In this document: positions 16,298 through 25,763 of the stretch, in pieces
Position numbering within the stretch: position 1 is the stretch's first letter
How the letters are laid out: each line of letters opens with the position of its first letter
Source: Bacteroidota bacterium
GTDB lineage: Bacteria > Bacteroidota > Bacteroidia > Chitinophagales > Chitinophagaceae
Direction of reading: 5' to 3'
Assembly: GCA_020161435.1 (NCBI GenBank)
Contig: JAIUNV010000001.1
Span: 62,001 to 126,000 of the forward strand
Length of the DNA: 64,000 bases
Translations under genes and position numbers: made by a program
The notes under the pieces: model-generated
What the model was told of the DNA's origin: nothing
Seen by the model: the letters and a program-made list of their open reading frames with translations, nothing else
Databases searched by the model: none

Positions 16298-17965
16298 ATG
16301 AAAATTGTCCGATTTGCCCGGCTTATTACCTGCATAGTTGTATTGCTTGCTGCCGTACAAGTGCAGGCGCAATCAAAAAAACAACGCAAGGCCATTGCCG
16401 CCGCCAACACACAAATTGAAAATAACCTCAAAACCTTTGTAGGCATTTTAGCCAGCGATAGCCTCGAAGGCCGCCGCACCGGTACCACCGGCGAGGCAAA
16501 AGCAGTAGCATATATCGAAAACTACTACAAACAATTGGGTATAGCCGGCGCCAACAATGGCAGCTACCTGCAGCCATTTGTAGTAGATGAGGGCAAAACG
16601 CCCAACGCCAGCCAGCTTCAGTTGGATGACCATGTGCTGAAAGCAGGCGTAGATTTTTTTCCGCTACCATGGAGTGGCTTACAAAATATTGATGCAGAAA
16701 GTGCTGCCGCCCTGCAAGAAATTGGTAGCCCTTGGTGGTACGATTTGAAAGAAGACCTCGAAGCCAACAAAAACAATCCGCACTTACTGCCGGAGCAACT
16801 CATTAGAGATAAAGCAACAGCTGCTGCTAAAATTGGCGCTACTGCGCTGCTGGTATATAACACTGCAGTAGGTGAAGAAGTAATTAAATACAATGCCAAA
16901 GACCGCTCCGATGCCGCAGCCATTCCTGTGTTTTACATTCAAAAAGAGGCGGTGCATAAATACAAAATAGATACCGACGCTTCATTTCATGTAAAAGCAA
17001 AAGCTGTATTTACTCAGCAAAAAAGAAATGGCACCAATGTAGCTGCGTTCATCAACAACAATGCAGCACAAACCATTATACTAGGTGCACACCTCGATCA
17101 CCTGGGGTATGGAGAAGATGCTAACAGCCGCCACACCGGCGATGCCGCTATACACAACGGTGCCGATGACAATGCCAGCGGTACGGCAGCCCTGATGGAA
17201 GTGGCCCGTTTGCTGAAAGAAAAACCTAATCAATCATTCAACTATTTGCTGCTGCACTTTAGTGGCGAAGAACTTGGCCTGTACGGAAGTAAATTTTACA
17301 CCGAGCATCCGTTGGTCGATTTTAAGCAGGTGAATTACATGATAAACATGGACATGGTGGGCCGCCTCAACCCCGAAAGCAAAGTGCTCACCATTGGTGG
17401 TATTGGTACTTCGCCTGCCTGGTCATCAGTTTTAAAAATGAATGAGCAAACAGATTTCAGCATCAAGATAGACAGCAGCGGCACCGGCCCCAGCGATCAT
17501 ACTTCTTTCTATCGCAAAGATCTGCCTGTGCTGTTTTTCTTTACCGGATTGCATACCGATTACCATAAGCCCAGCGACGATGCGCATTTGATTAACTATA
17601 GTGGTATGCGCCATATTGTACAATACATCAGCCGCATCATTGATAATACACCAGTGGCAGAAAAACTGGCATTTACCAAAACCAAAGAACAACAAATGGG
17701 TGGTGGCCGTTTCAAGGTTTCTATCGGCATTATGCCCGACTATACTTTTAGCGGACAAGGAGTAAAAGCCGATGGCATTATAGATGGAAGACCGGCACAA
17801 AAAGCAGGTGTGCAAGCAGGTGATGTGATTATTCAGTTGGGTGAGCACCTCATTACCAGTGTAGAAACATACATGCAAGCCCTAAACCGTTTTGATAAAG
17901 GACAGCAAACCACGGTAACCATCAAGCGGGGCAGTGAGATTAAAGAGTTTGCCATTAGTTTTTAA
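16298..17965 (+). CDS. M28 family metallopeptidase with PA and PDZ domains
   Basis: A 555-residue exported aminopeptidase-like enzyme with signal peptide MKIVRFARLITCIVVLLAAV and a VQAQ cleavage region. A protease-associated insert covers about residues 90-230. The zinc-binding set of M28 is complete: LGAHLDHLG (His, Asp), NGADDNASGTAALMEVARLL (bridging Asp), HFSGEELGLYGS (catalytic and binding Glu), MINMDMVGRL (Asp) and GLHTDYHKPSD (His). The last 90 residues form a PDZ domain (GVKADGIIDGRPAQKAGVQA) with GDVIIQLG. An in-frame ATG at 16289 would add three residues. It is followed by the IPExxxVDY gene after 12 bp, and a TACATTTG box stands at 16262-16269. Confidence 0.93.
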   Translation: MKIVRFARLITCIVVLLAAVQVQAQSKKQRKAIAAANTQIENNLKTFVGILASDSLEGRRTGTTGEAKAVAYIENYYKQLGIAGANNGSYLQPFVVDEGKTPNASQLQLDDHVLKAGVDFFPLPWSGLQNIDAESAAALQEIGSPWWYDLKEDLEANKNNPHLLPEQLIRDKATAAAKIGATALLVYNTAVGEEVIKYNAKDRSDAAAIPVFYIQKEAVHKYKIDTDASFHVKAKAVFTQQKRNGTNVAAFINNNAAQTIILGAHLDHLGYGEDANSRHTGDAAIHNGADDNASGTAALMEVARLLKEKPNQSFNYLLLHFSGEELGLYGSKFYTEHPLVDFKQVNYMINMDMVGRLNPESKVLTIGGIGTSPAWSSVLKMNEQTDFSIKIDSSGTGPSDHTSFYRKDLPVLFFFTGLHTDYHKPSDDAHLINYSGMRHIVQYISRIIDNTPVAEKLAFTKTKEQQMGGGRFKVSIGIMPDYTFSGQGVKADGIIDGRPAQKAGVQAGDVIIQLGEHLITSVETYMQALNRFDKGQQTTVTIKRGSEIKEFAISF

Positions 17966-17977
17966 TACCTTTTCGCT

Positions 17978-18415
17978 GTGGCTAAGCTGATTTTAGATAA
18001 CGACCAGGTTGCGGAAGACTTTTTCGAACACGCCCGGCTATTCGGCATTCAATGCCCCGTGTCGCCACATAAATTTGTGTGGCTCATCAACAATCATTTT
18101 GGCTACGACTTTCGACTTCAAACAGACACAGACATTACTGTAGATAAAAAAACTAAGAAATTCAATTTTCCACTTTACGAATACAACGAACAATTTTTGG
18201 CAGCGAGGCATTTTATCTATTCCAACAAATCGGACGGTGAGTATTTACTACCTGAATTGAAACACACCGATTTTTTATGGTTGGTAATCAATGAAAGCAA
18301 CAACGCAGGATTTTTAGAATTGCTGGGAACTGAACTCCGAAAAGTAAATCAGGTACAATTGGTGACCTTGCTCAATAACGATAAGTTTAAAAACAAACTG
18401 CAACTGCTGCAATAA
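17978..18415 (+). CDS. IPExxxVDY family protein
   Basis: A 145-residue cytoplasmic protein beginning at a GTG. The N-terminus (FGIQCPVSPHKFVWLINNHF followed by GYDFRL) and the central variant LPELKHTDFLWLVI, which replaces the usual IPExxxVDY stretch, fit this Bacteroidota family. Its function is unknown. It begins 12 bp after the M28 peptidase stop and ends 24 bp before the pterin dehydratase, forming a three-gene unit. Assignment is by general resemblance; the divergence of the signature motif lowers certainty. Confidence 0.7.
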   Translation: MAKLILDNDQVAEDFFEHARLFGIQCPVSPHKFVWLINNHFGYDFRLQTDTDITVDKKTKKFNFPLYEYNEQFLAARHFIYSNKSDGEYLLPELKHTDFLWLVINESNNAGFLELLGTELRKVNQVQLVTLLNNDKFKNKLQLLQ

Positions 18416-18439
18416 CCTTTTCCCTCAACACACTAGCGT

Positions 18440-18673
18440 ATGTGGCAAGAAACCAACCATCAACTCTACCGCAAATTTCAATTTGCCAACTTTAGTGAAG
18501 CCTTCGCCTTTATGACCCGTGTGGCTATTGAAGCAGAAAAAATGGATCATCATCCACTGTGGACCAATGTATGGAACACGGTAGAAATTTGGCTCAGCAC
18601 CCACGATGCGGGCAATGTGGTAACGGATAAAGACCGTACGCTGGCAGCACGTATAGATGCGTTGCTGGCGTAA
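18440..18673 (+). CDS. phhB: 4a-hydroxytetrahydrobiopterin dehydratase (PCD/DCoH)
   Basis: A 77-residue protein, slightly short for the family. It carries the catalytic core [20 protein letters not shown] with its paired histidines, then [13 protein letters not shown]. The enzyme regenerates tetrahydropterin after aromatic amino acid hydroxylation; no phenylalanine hydroxylase is in this window, and some members instead act in molybdopterin metabolism. It ends one base before the stop of the convergent gene, with no space for a terminator. Confidence 0.93.
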   Translation: MWQETNHQLYRKFQFANFSEAFAFMTRVAIEAEKMDHHPLWTNVWNTVEIWLSTHDAGNVVTDKDRTLAARIDALLA

Positions 18674-19447
18674 TTATTTCCAACGATAGTAAAGATTGGT
18701 GCTGCCTCTAAACTGCAAAGCCCCGTTGTAAAAATTGGCAAACGGAGAAGCCAGGTCTACAGCAAAAGGCTGCAGCCCCATGCTAATACCGAACTTTTGT
18801 TTGATGATAGGAATCGTCATGTTGATTTCCGGAGCAAACAGGCAGCTGAAGGTTTTCAATTCCTTTTCGTATTCATTTTCCAACATGCGTAGTTCGGCTA
18901 CAGTGGGTGCACCGCTACTGCCCGGCACACCAATGGGATCGGCATGGCTACGCTTGTGTATAGCAATACCCGGTGCCAGTAAGGCCCGCACATGAAATTG
19001 TATGGCCGTTTTCGGATTTTTATTGAGGTTAAAATCGTAAGCCAGCGGCATCGTTAATGCCAGCACGTTATTACTCACACTACTGATACGAAAAGTATCG
19101 GGCAGCGGCCGACCACCAAACGGAATGATGAGTATGGATAAAAAAGCATCACCCAAATTGGAGCTGTTCATAGAAAAAGCATCGTAGCGCAAACCAAGCC
19201 CCGTGTACAAGCGGTGGCGGCTGCCATTGCTCCATTCAATCATCGCCGGCAAGTGCATAGAAAATGAGATGGTACCATTGCCCTGCCTTCTGTCGAAGAT
19301 GAGTTTGTTGTTGGTTTCGTAGGCGTGAATACCGATAGATGGTGCAAAGGCGGCTTCAATACCTACGGGTTTCCATTGTGCCCATGTAACTGAAGCAGCA
19401 CAAAAAACCATCGTAACAATCAACAAACCTTTCTTCATCATAGCCAT
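18674..19447 (-). CDS. Exported protein of unknown function, probable outer-membrane barrel
   Basis: A 257-residue protein with a signal peptide (MKKGLLIVTMVFCAASVTWA). The body has alternating strands such as FSMHLPAMIEWSNGSRHRLY, TGLGLRYDAFSM and INMTIPIIKQKFGISMGLQP and ends in an aromatic strand (FRGSTNLYYRWK), features of small outer-membrane barrels. I recognise no family. It starts 5 bp after the selD stop and so is probably translated from the same transcript, though no functional link to selenium is apparent. Confidence 0.65.
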   Translation of the reverse strand: MAMMKKGLLIVTMVFCAASVTWAQWKPVGIEAAFAPSIGIHAYETNNKLIFDRRQGNGTISFSMHLPAMIEWSNGSRHRLYTGLGLRYDAFSMNSSNLGDAFLSILIIPFGGRPLPDTFRISSVSNNVLALTMPLAYDFNLNKNPKTAIQFHVRALLAPGIAIHKRSHADPIGVPGSSGAPTVAELRMLENEYEKELKTFSCLFAPEINMTIPIIKQKFGISMGLQPFAVDLASPFANFYNGALQFRGSTNLYYRWK

Positions 19448-19452
19448 TCATT

Positions 19453-20517
19453 TTATGGTTGTACAACTATTCGTTTTTCACCTGCAGCAGTAAGCTCACC
19501 TATGGGTTGCAACACTGCAGCAGCTAAGCCGTTTGCAGTTAATACTTCCTGTACTTGTGCTACCGCATCGGGTGCTACTGCTATCAGCAAACCGCCATTG
19601 GTTTGCGGATCGGGCAGCAGCTTGAATGCCTCCATCACATTTACACCGGGTTCAAATTTTACCTGTGTGCTGTAGGCATTCCAGTTGCGATAGGTAGCAT
19701 CGGGCACTGCATTTTGCTGCAGGTATGCTGGCACACCTTCCAATACTGACAGCTGTTGGTACTGTATCGTTGCACCAAGGTGGCTGCCTTCACACATTTC
19801 TATCAAATGGCCCAGCAATCCAAAACCCGTTACATCGGTCATAGCATGTACTGCGTCTATTTTTCCCAAAGCCATCCCCGCCTGGTTGAGTTGGGTAATG
19901 GTTTGCAACAGCAAGTCATAATGTGCTGGTTGCAACAAGCCCCGCTTTTGCGCTGTAGATAAAATGCCAATGCCCAAGGGTTTGGTGAGCAACAATACAT
20001 CGCCTTCTTGCGCCTTGTTGTTTTGCTTGATGTTGGCCTTTGCCACCAACCCATTTACGGCCAACCCAAAAAACGGTTCGGGGCTATCAATGCTATGGCC
20101 GCCAGCCAGCGGTATACCTGCGGCCTCGCAAACAGCACGGCCACCTTCGAGCACTTGAGCGGCCATTGCTGCAGGTAGTTTTTGCGTGGGCCAACCCAGC
20201 ACTGCAATCGCCATCAAAGGCTTGCCACCCATGGCGTACACATCGCTAATGGCGTTGGCGGCAGCTATGCGGCCAAAGTCGAATGCATCATCAACAATGG
20301 GCATAAAAAAATCTGTGGTGCTAATGAGGCAATCGCCATTGCCAAGGTCGTACACAGCTGCATCGTCTTTGCTGCTATTGCCTACCAGCAAGGCTGGAAA
20401 AGCAGTAGTAGCCGTTTTGCTTTGCAACATTTCTTCCAGCACAGCAGGTGCTATTTTGCAGCCGCAGCCTGCGCCGCTGGCAAAGGCCGTTAGTTTGATT
20501 GCTTCCTGTTCACTCAT
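19453..20517 (-). CDS. selD: Selenide, water dikinase
   Basis: A 354-residue ATP-dependent enzyme that makes selenophosphate. The active-site loop reads ASGAGCGCKI, with Cys18 in the position that is selenocysteine in some bacteria and Lys21 as the catalytic lysine. Further marks are STTDFFMPIVDDAFDFGRIA and AANAISDVYAMGG, as well as DVTGFGLLGHLIEM and DPQTNGGLL. No selA, selB, selenocysteine tRNA or selU is present in the window, so the downstream use of selenophosphate here is unknown. The gene is followed after 5 bp by an exported protein of unknown function and preceded by the terminator of the M16 operon. Confidence 0.95.
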   Translation of the reverse strand: MSEQEAIKLTAFASGAGCGCKIAPAVLEEMLQSKTATTAFPALLVGNSSKDDAAVYDLGNGDCLISTTDFFMPIVDDAFDFGRIAAANAISDVYAMGGKPLMAIAVLGWPTQKLPAAMAAQVLEGGRAVCEAAGIPLAGGHSIDSPEPFFGLAVNGLVAKANIKQNNKAQEGDVLLLTKPLGIGILSTAQKRGLLQPAHYDLLLQTITQLNQAGMALGKIDAVHAMTDVTGFGLLGHLIEMCEGSHLGATIQYQQLSVLEGVPAYLQQNAVPDATYRNWNAYSTQVKFEPGVNVMEAFKLLPDPQTNGGLLIAVAPDAVAQVQEVLTANGLAAAVLQPIGELTAAGEKRIVVQP

Positions 20518-20541
20518 GTTAACCGATTTTATGACGCAAAG

Positions 20542-20565
20542 AAAAAGAGGCCGAAGCCTCTTTTT
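20542..20565 (-). terminator. Terminator of the M16 peptidase operon
   Basis: Read on the minus strand, AAAAAGAGGC pairs perfectly with GCCTCTTTTT around the very stable tetraloop TTCG. It lies 17 bp past the stop of the second M16 gene and 25 bp before the selD start. Confidence 0.9.
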
Positions 20566-20581
20566 ACATGATTGGTGTTAT

Positions 20582-22651
20582 TTATAATTCCGATGCGGAA
20601 AGTCCTGCATTAATTTTCACTTCTGTAATGCTGATGTCTTGTTTCATTACTCCCAGGTCAATCACAATTTGTACCGGAATTTTCACGCCGTTGTACTCCT
20701 TGTACTCTTTGTAAAATGTAATTACATTAAGCTTACCCATGGGGCCGCCATCCTGCTGGCGAACATCCTTCAATTTCAATCCTGTTTGTACATCGTAAAA
20801 CGCATGGAAACTGGCACCTTCAGGTGTTACTATTTCAATATCGTAAGCATCTTTACCATCAACGCTTTCAATGCCTTTGAGGTTCAGTTTTACCGCGGTG
20901 TTGCTCAGGTAGTAACGTTCTTCGTACATCGCGGCTTTAGCATCCAGTTGTGCTTTTCCATCGGCACCTACATCTTGTTTGGCGCCCTGCATAGCCACCG
21001 TATATTCTGTGCCGTTTTTGCTTTGCTTCATCAGTTCCATGGGGCCCATTTTTACAGCTGCACTGTAACCACCGGGCATTACATGCTTTTGTTCGTACTG
21101 CATAGCTTGTCCCATAATTGATACACTACCTATGAGTGTGGCATCTTTAATAGCAGCAATGGCTGTTTCGCCGCCGTAAGCTTCAATGGCTTTTTGTAAA
21201 ACACTGGTAGCAGTTACGTTTGCGTCCACTTTCTTTTCAGTAGGTGGTGCTACTTCGTTGCCATTGATGTCGAAGAATTTCACTTCGCCATACTTGCTCA
21301 GGCCTGCAGCAATCTCTTTTGCGTTACCTACTATGGTAATCACCAAATTGTTTACAGGCACATACTTATTGGCCATAGCCTGCACATTGGCCGGTGTAAC
21401 GGCGTTGAGCTTGGTGAGGTAAGTACGGTAGTAATCTTTGGGCAAATTATAGCGGGCTACGTTCAAGGCAAAGCTGGCTACTGTGCCAGCATTTTCGAGG
21501 CTGCGGGCAAAGCCACCGCTCATGTAGTTTTTCAAGGCGGTCACTTCACTATCGCTGGCTGCTTCGTTGCGTATGCGGTTGAACTCATACAAAAACTGAC
21601 CAACGGCGCTGTCCGTTTTTTCGTTGCGTACCGAAGCACTAGCACGGAAACTACCCACCAGTCGGTCGGTGCTTACACCACCACCGGCACCGTAAGTGAA
21701 GGCATATTTCTCCCGCAAGTTTTGGTTGAGGCGGCTGCTGAAACCACCACCCAATACATTGCCCATTACGCTAGTCGGAATGGCATCAGGAGTACCGGGT
21801 TGCAGGTTTACCGGTGAGCTGATGCTGATGACGCTTTGCACCGAACTTGGCCGGTCTACCACAGCAATCAAGGTTTTAGCAGGCTGCTTTACTTCGGCAT
21901 ATTGTTTTTTTGGTACGTCGCCACGGGTCCAGCTGCCAAAGTGTTCGGTGGCCAGCTTCATGGCTTCGTTGGTAGTAATATCACCTACAAAAATGAGGTA
22001 CGCAATATTGGGCTTCCAATAAGTGCTGTGGTAGTTTTTAATGTCGGCAACGGTTACATTTTTTACGGTTTGTTCTGTTTCAAACTCGCCGTAAGGATGG
22101 CTCTTGCCATACACCAGCATGCCACTTACGTTGCCGGCAATGCTGTTTGGGTCGTCTTTGGCTTGAGCCAAACCACTCAGTGTTTGGGTGCGAATTTTTT
22201 CGAGCTCAGTATTGCTAAATGCCGGACGTAATGCCACATCGGCCATTAGCTGCAATAGTTTGGGAAAATTGCCTTTGAGTGATGAAGCAGATACAGAAGT
22301 GGCACTGGCACCCAGTTCGCCGCCCAAAAAGTCAACACTTTCATCGAGGGTGGCTTTGTCCATTTTGCTGGTACCGCGGCGCATCAGCGAACCGGCCATA
22401 CTGAGCATCCCTGCTTTATCACCTTCTACCAGCGGGTCGCGGTCGATGGTGAGGGTGGCAGAAACCTGTGGCAGCTTGGTATTGGTTACTACAAAAACTT
22501 TAAGGCCATTGGGCAACGTAAAGCTGGCCGGATCGCCAATATTAATAACCGGTGCAGGACCGGGCTTGGGTGCTTTGGTACGGTCGATGGTTTGTGCTTG
22601 CAGGAGCATGGTGCTACATAAAGCAATGCACGATAGAAAAGTATATTTCAT
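20582..22651 (-). CDS. M16 family peptidase-like protein, catalytically inactive partner
   Basis: A 689-residue exported protein with signal peptide ending SCIALCSTMLLQAQ. Residues about 35-480 have the M16 two-domain pattern (FTLPNGLKVFVVTNTKLPQV, GGGFSSRLNQNLREKYAFTY), but the HxxEH zinc motif is missing: where it belongs the protein reads GMLSMAGSLMRRGTSK. The last 190 residues are an added region resembling a periplasmic outer-membrane-lipoprotein-sorting fold (GLKLKDVRQQDGGPMGKLNV). In many M16 pairs the inactive subunit supports substrate binding by the active one. The active partner is encoded 51 bp upstream on the same strand. Confidence 0.9.
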   Translation of the reverse strand: MKYTFLSCIALCSTMLLQAQTIDRTKAPKPGPAPVINIGDPASFTLPNGLKVFVVTNTKLPQVSATLTIDRDPLVEGDKAGMLSMAGSLMRRGTSKMDKATLDESVDFLGGELGASATSVSASSLKGNFPKLLQLMADVALRPAFSNTELEKIRTQTLSGLAQAKDDPNSIAGNVSGMLVYGKSHPYGEFETEQTVKNVTVADIKNYHSTYWKPNIAYLIFVGDITTNEAMKLATEHFGSWTRGDVPKKQYAEVKQPAKTLIAVVDRPSSVQSVISISSPVNLQPGTPDAIPTSVMGNVLGGGFSSRLNQNLREKYAFTYGAGGGVSTDRLVGSFRASASVRNEKTDSAVGQFLYEFNRIRNEAASDSEVTALKNYMSGGFARSLENAGTVASFALNVARYNLPKDYYRTYLTKLNAVTPANVQAMANKYVPVNNLVITIVGNAKEIAAGLSKYGEVKFFDINGNEVAPPTEKKVDANVTATSVLQKAIEAYGGETAIAAIKDATLIGSVSIMGQAMQYEQKHVMPGGYSAAVKMGPMELMKQSKNGTEYTVAMQGAKQDVGADGKAQLDAKAAMYEERYYLSNTAVKLNLKGIESVDGKDAYDIEIVTPEGASFHAFYDVQTGLKLKDVRQQDGGPMGKLNVITFYKEYKEYNGVKIPVQIVIDLGVMKQDISITEVKINAGLSASEL

Positions 22652-22702
22652 GATTGAAGTTCAATTAAAGTATAGAAAGAAAACAAAGTCAACACAAATA
22701 GA

Positions 22703-24046
22703 TTACGGCTTTGGATTGGTGCTACCCTGCTGCGATTTTGGTACATAGTACAATACCACACGGTTGTCTTTTACCAAATACTTTTTGGCCACATTGCGCA
22801 GGTCTTCCCGTGTTACTTTGCGGTAGCGTTCTATTTCTGTATTGATGAGGTTGGCATCGCCAAAATATACTTCGTAGTTGGCCAGGCTTTCAGCAATACC
22901 AGCTACCGATGAATTCTGCCGGATGAAATTGCTCTCTATCTGATTGCGTACTTTTTCAAACTCCCGTTCGTCTACCAAATTGGTTTGTACTTCTGCCACC
23001 AGTGAGTCGATGGATTGCTCTACCACCTCGGGCTTCACACCCATATTGGTAATGGCGAAGTTGATGAAGAGGCCGGCATCTTCCAGAAAGAAAGGGAAGG
23101 CGCCTGCCGCTACGGCTTCTTCTTTTTCATCTACCAATACTTTGTTCATGCGGCTGCTTTCGCCACCACTCAGCAAAGTGCTCAGTACATTAAAAGCGTA
23201 ATATTCATCGGAGCCCTGCTTGGGAGCACGGTAACCCTGAATAACAGCAGGCAGTTGAATATTGTCCTGAATCACATCCCGCACTTCTTTGGCCAATGGT
23301 GGCTCTTGTACTTTAGGGCGGGGCACTTCGGCGCCACGGGGTATGGGGCCAAAGTATTGTTCGATTTTCTTTTTGGTGCTGGCTACGTCAAAGTCGCCGG
23401 CAATGCTCAGCACGGCATTGTTGGGTACATAAAAACGTTTGTAAAAAGATACAAACTCATTGAGCTTGGCCGCTTCCAAATGGTCCATACTACCAATAGG
23501 TTGCCAGCGGTAGGGGTGTTTGGTAAAGGCTCGCTTAAACAGGTTTTCTACCATGGTGCCGTATGGCTGGTTATCAATACGCTGGCGTTTTTCTTCTTTC
23601 ACTACCTGGCGCTGTGTTTCTACACCCTTATCGGTGATTTCTGCATGCATGAGGCGTTCACTTTCGAGCCACAGGCCAAGGTCGAGTTGGTTGCTTGGCA
23701 GCAGGTCGTAATAAAAGGTTCTGTCCTGGCTGGTGTTGGCATTGTTATCGCCACCGGCATTGGTAATGTACTTATCAAAGTCGCCACGCTTCAGGTTTTT
23801 GCTGCCTTCAAACAACAGGTGCTCGAAGAAATGCGCAAAGCCGGTACGGGCTGTGTCTTCATTTTTAGAACCCACATGGTACAATACCGATACCACCACA
23901 ACGGGTACCGATTTATCCTGATGCAAAATCACTTTCAGGCCATTGGGTAGGGTGTATTTTTCAAAAGCAATATTAGGCGCCTGGCCAATGGCCAGAGCTG
24001 TTGTGGCGAGCAGGGCAGTAGCCATAACTCCTTTTTTCCATTTCAT
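22703..24046 (-). CDS. M16 family zinc metallopeptidase, active partner
   Basis: A 447-residue exported peptidase. The inverted zinc motif HFFEH is present in the stretch TGFAHFFEHLLFEGSKN, with the third ligand Glu expected in EKRQRIDNQPYG and its preceding helix. The start at 24046 gives a signal peptide (MKWKKGVMATALLATTALAI) cut after GQA. The C-terminal half contains the usual arginine/tyrosine region around LLSGGESSRMNKVLVDEKE. It is the first gene of a two-gene unit with the inactive M16 partner. Its substrate is unknown; periplasmic peptide degradation is the common role. Confidence 0.93.
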   Translation of the reverse strand: MKWKKGVMATALLATTALAIGQAPNIAFEKYTLPNGLKVILHQDKSVPVVVVSVLYHVGSKNEDTARTGFAHFFEHLLFEGSKNLKRGDFDKYITNAGGDNNANTSQDRTFYYDLLPSNQLDLGLWLESERLMHAEITDKGVETQRQVVKEEKRQRIDNQPYGTMVENLFKRAFTKHPYRWQPIGSMDHLEAAKLNEFVSFYKRFYVPNNAVLSIAGDFDVASTKKKIEQYFGPIPRGAEVPRPKVQEPPLAKEVRDVIQDNIQLPAVIQGYRAPKQGSDEYYAFNVLSTLLSGGESSRMNKVLVDEKEEAVAAGAFPFFLEDAGLFINFAITNMGVKPEVVEQSIDSLVAEVQTNLVDEREFEKVRNQIESNFIRQNSSVAGIAESLANYEVYFGDANLINTEIERYRKVTREDLRNVAKKYLVKDNRVVLYYVPKSQQGSTNPKP

Positions 24047-24189
24047 ATATATCCCGGTTTTAAATAATGTGCAATTAGCGGTGCGAAAATTAGGTAGAAG
24101 CGGCTGAATACTGATGTCACTCATCACAAAAACCGGTACATTAACAGCCTCTTTTATCAAACAGCCAATTCTATTAAAGGTTAGCTACC

Positions 24190-25551
24190 ATGAACAGAAA
24201 AATTTATTCGCTTGGGTTATGCCTGGGCATGGCTGCCGCAGCAGTTGCACAAGACGACGCTGCCAAGCTCAAACAATTGTCTGACGAAATTATGCTGCAC
24301 AGCACAGCCTATGAAAATCTCCGCTACTTGTGCAAGCAGGTTGGTCCACGCCTGAGCGGCTCGCCACAGGCGCAAAAGTCGGTAGAAGCCACTGCCCGTA
24401 TGCTCAAAGAAGCCGGTGCAGATACGGTGTACCTGCAGCCCTGCATGGTGCCGCATTGGGAGCGGGGCGCCAAAGAGCAAGGCGTGGTTACGTATGGCGG
24501 TAAACAAAAAGCGCTTAATGTGTGTGCACTGGGCATGAGCATTGGCACACCAACCGCCGGCATCAAAGCCGGTGTAATTGAGGTGCGCAATTTTGAAGAA
24601 CTCGAAAAGCTGCCCGATGCTACCGTAAAAGGCAAGATTGTTTTCTTTAACTACCCCATGCGCCCCGAGCTGATACAAGGTGGCTATGGCGATGCCGTTC
24701 GCTACCGCAGCAATGGCCCCGTGGCGGCCGCCAAAAAAGGCGCCGTAGCCGTGATGATTCGCAGTGTAACCCACTCGCTGGACAATTACCCGCATACCGG
24801 CACCACCCGCTACGATGATGCCGTAAAAAAAATTCCGGCCTTTGCCTGCAGCACCATGGATGCCGAGTGGCTGAGCAAGCAACTGAAATTGCGCATGCCG
24901 GTGCAACTGTTTTTAAAATCGAATTGTAAGCAAGGCCCCGATGTGCTGAGCTACAACGTAGTAGGCGAAATTCGCGGCAGCGAAAAACCCGAAGAAATTA
25001 TTACCGCAGGTGGCCACCTCGATAGCTGGGACCTGGGCGAAGGTGCTCACGATGATGGGGCAGGTTGTGTACAAAGCATTGAAGTGATACGTGCTATAAA
25101 AGCGTTGGGGCTCAAACCCAAACGCACCATTCGTGCTGTAATGTTTATGAACGAAGAAAATGGCCTGCGGGGTGGCAATGCTTATGCTGAGTTTGCCAAA
25201 AAGCTGAATGAAAATCACATTTTTGCAGTAGAAAGCGATGCCGGTGGTTTTGGTGTGCAAACCCTTGGTATCAGCGGCCAGCCGCATCAGTATGCAAAAA
25301 TTAAAAGCTGGGAAAAATTATTCAAACCCTTTGGTATTTATGAACTGAGTGAAGGTGGTGGCGGTGCAGATATTGGTCCGCTGAAACCATTGGGCACAGT
25401 GCTGAGTGGTGTAAACCCGGGCACACAGCGCTACTTCGATCATCACCATGCTGCCAACGATGTGTTTGAAGCAGTACATAAACGGGAGCTGGAGTTGGGT
25501 GCGTTCAGCATGGTTGCCATTTGCTGGCTGGTCAGCGAATATGGTTTGTAA
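24190..25551 (+). CDS. M28 family peptidase (carboxypeptidase Q-like)
   Basis: A 453-residue exported metallopeptidase with signal peptide MNRKIYSLGLCLGMAAAAVA. A protease-associated insert spans about residues 120-250. The zinc site is complete: AGGHLDSWDLGEGAHDDGAG (His, Asp and bridging Asp), FMNEENGLRGGNAYAEF (Glu pair), VESDAGGFG (Asp) and RYFDHHHAANDVFE (His). The arrangement resembles human plasma glutamate carboxypeptidase. It is monocistronic, divergent from the M16 operon and ended by a strong terminator. Confidence 0.93.
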   Translation: MNRKIYSLGLCLGMAAAAVAQDDAAKLKQLSDEIMLHSTAYENLRYLCKQVGPRLSGSPQAQKSVEATARMLKEAGADTVYLQPCMVPHWERGAKEQGVVTYGGKQKALNVCALGMSIGTPTAGIKAGVIEVRNFEELEKLPDATVKGKIVFFNYPMRPELIQGGYGDAVRYRSNGPVAAAKKGAVAVMIRSVTHSLDNYPHTGTTRYDDAVKKIPAFACSTMDAEWLSKQLKLRMPVQLFLKSNCKQGPDVLSYNVVGEIRGSEKPEEIITAGGHLDSWDLGEGAHDDGAGCVQSIEVIRAIKALGLKPKRTIRAVMFMNEENGLRGGNAYAEFAKKLNENHIFAVESDAGGFGVQTLGISGQPHQYAKIKSWEKLFKPFGIYELSEGGGGADIGPLKPLGTVLSGVNPGTQRYFDHHHAANDVFEAVHKRELELGAFSMVAICWLVSEYGL

Positions 25552-25573
25552 ACCATTTTCTTTTTTTCTATAC

Positions 25574-25603
25574 AAAAAGCCACGCTGCAAGGGGTGGCTT
25601 TTT
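25574..25603 (+). terminator. Terminator of the M28 peptidase gene
   Basis: AAAAAGCCAC (25574-25583) pairs with GTGGCTTTTT (25594-25603) around a 10-base loop, 22 bp after the stop codon. Confidence 0.85.
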
Positions 25604-25763
25604 GCTTGTATTGCCTGCACATATTTTATACATTTTGGCACTATTGATACGTGGTTGGTCACGGTTTATGAAAAGATGCCGCACAGGGTTTGTTTATTCG
25701 GGTACTTTGAAGGGATAACAGCTACTTTAGCAAGACCATTTACGTACCCGTTATAGTCAAACT

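Noticed and set aside
19453-20517. Selenocysteine codon in selD
   Set aside because: The active-site codon reads TGC (Cys) in the frame, not TGA.
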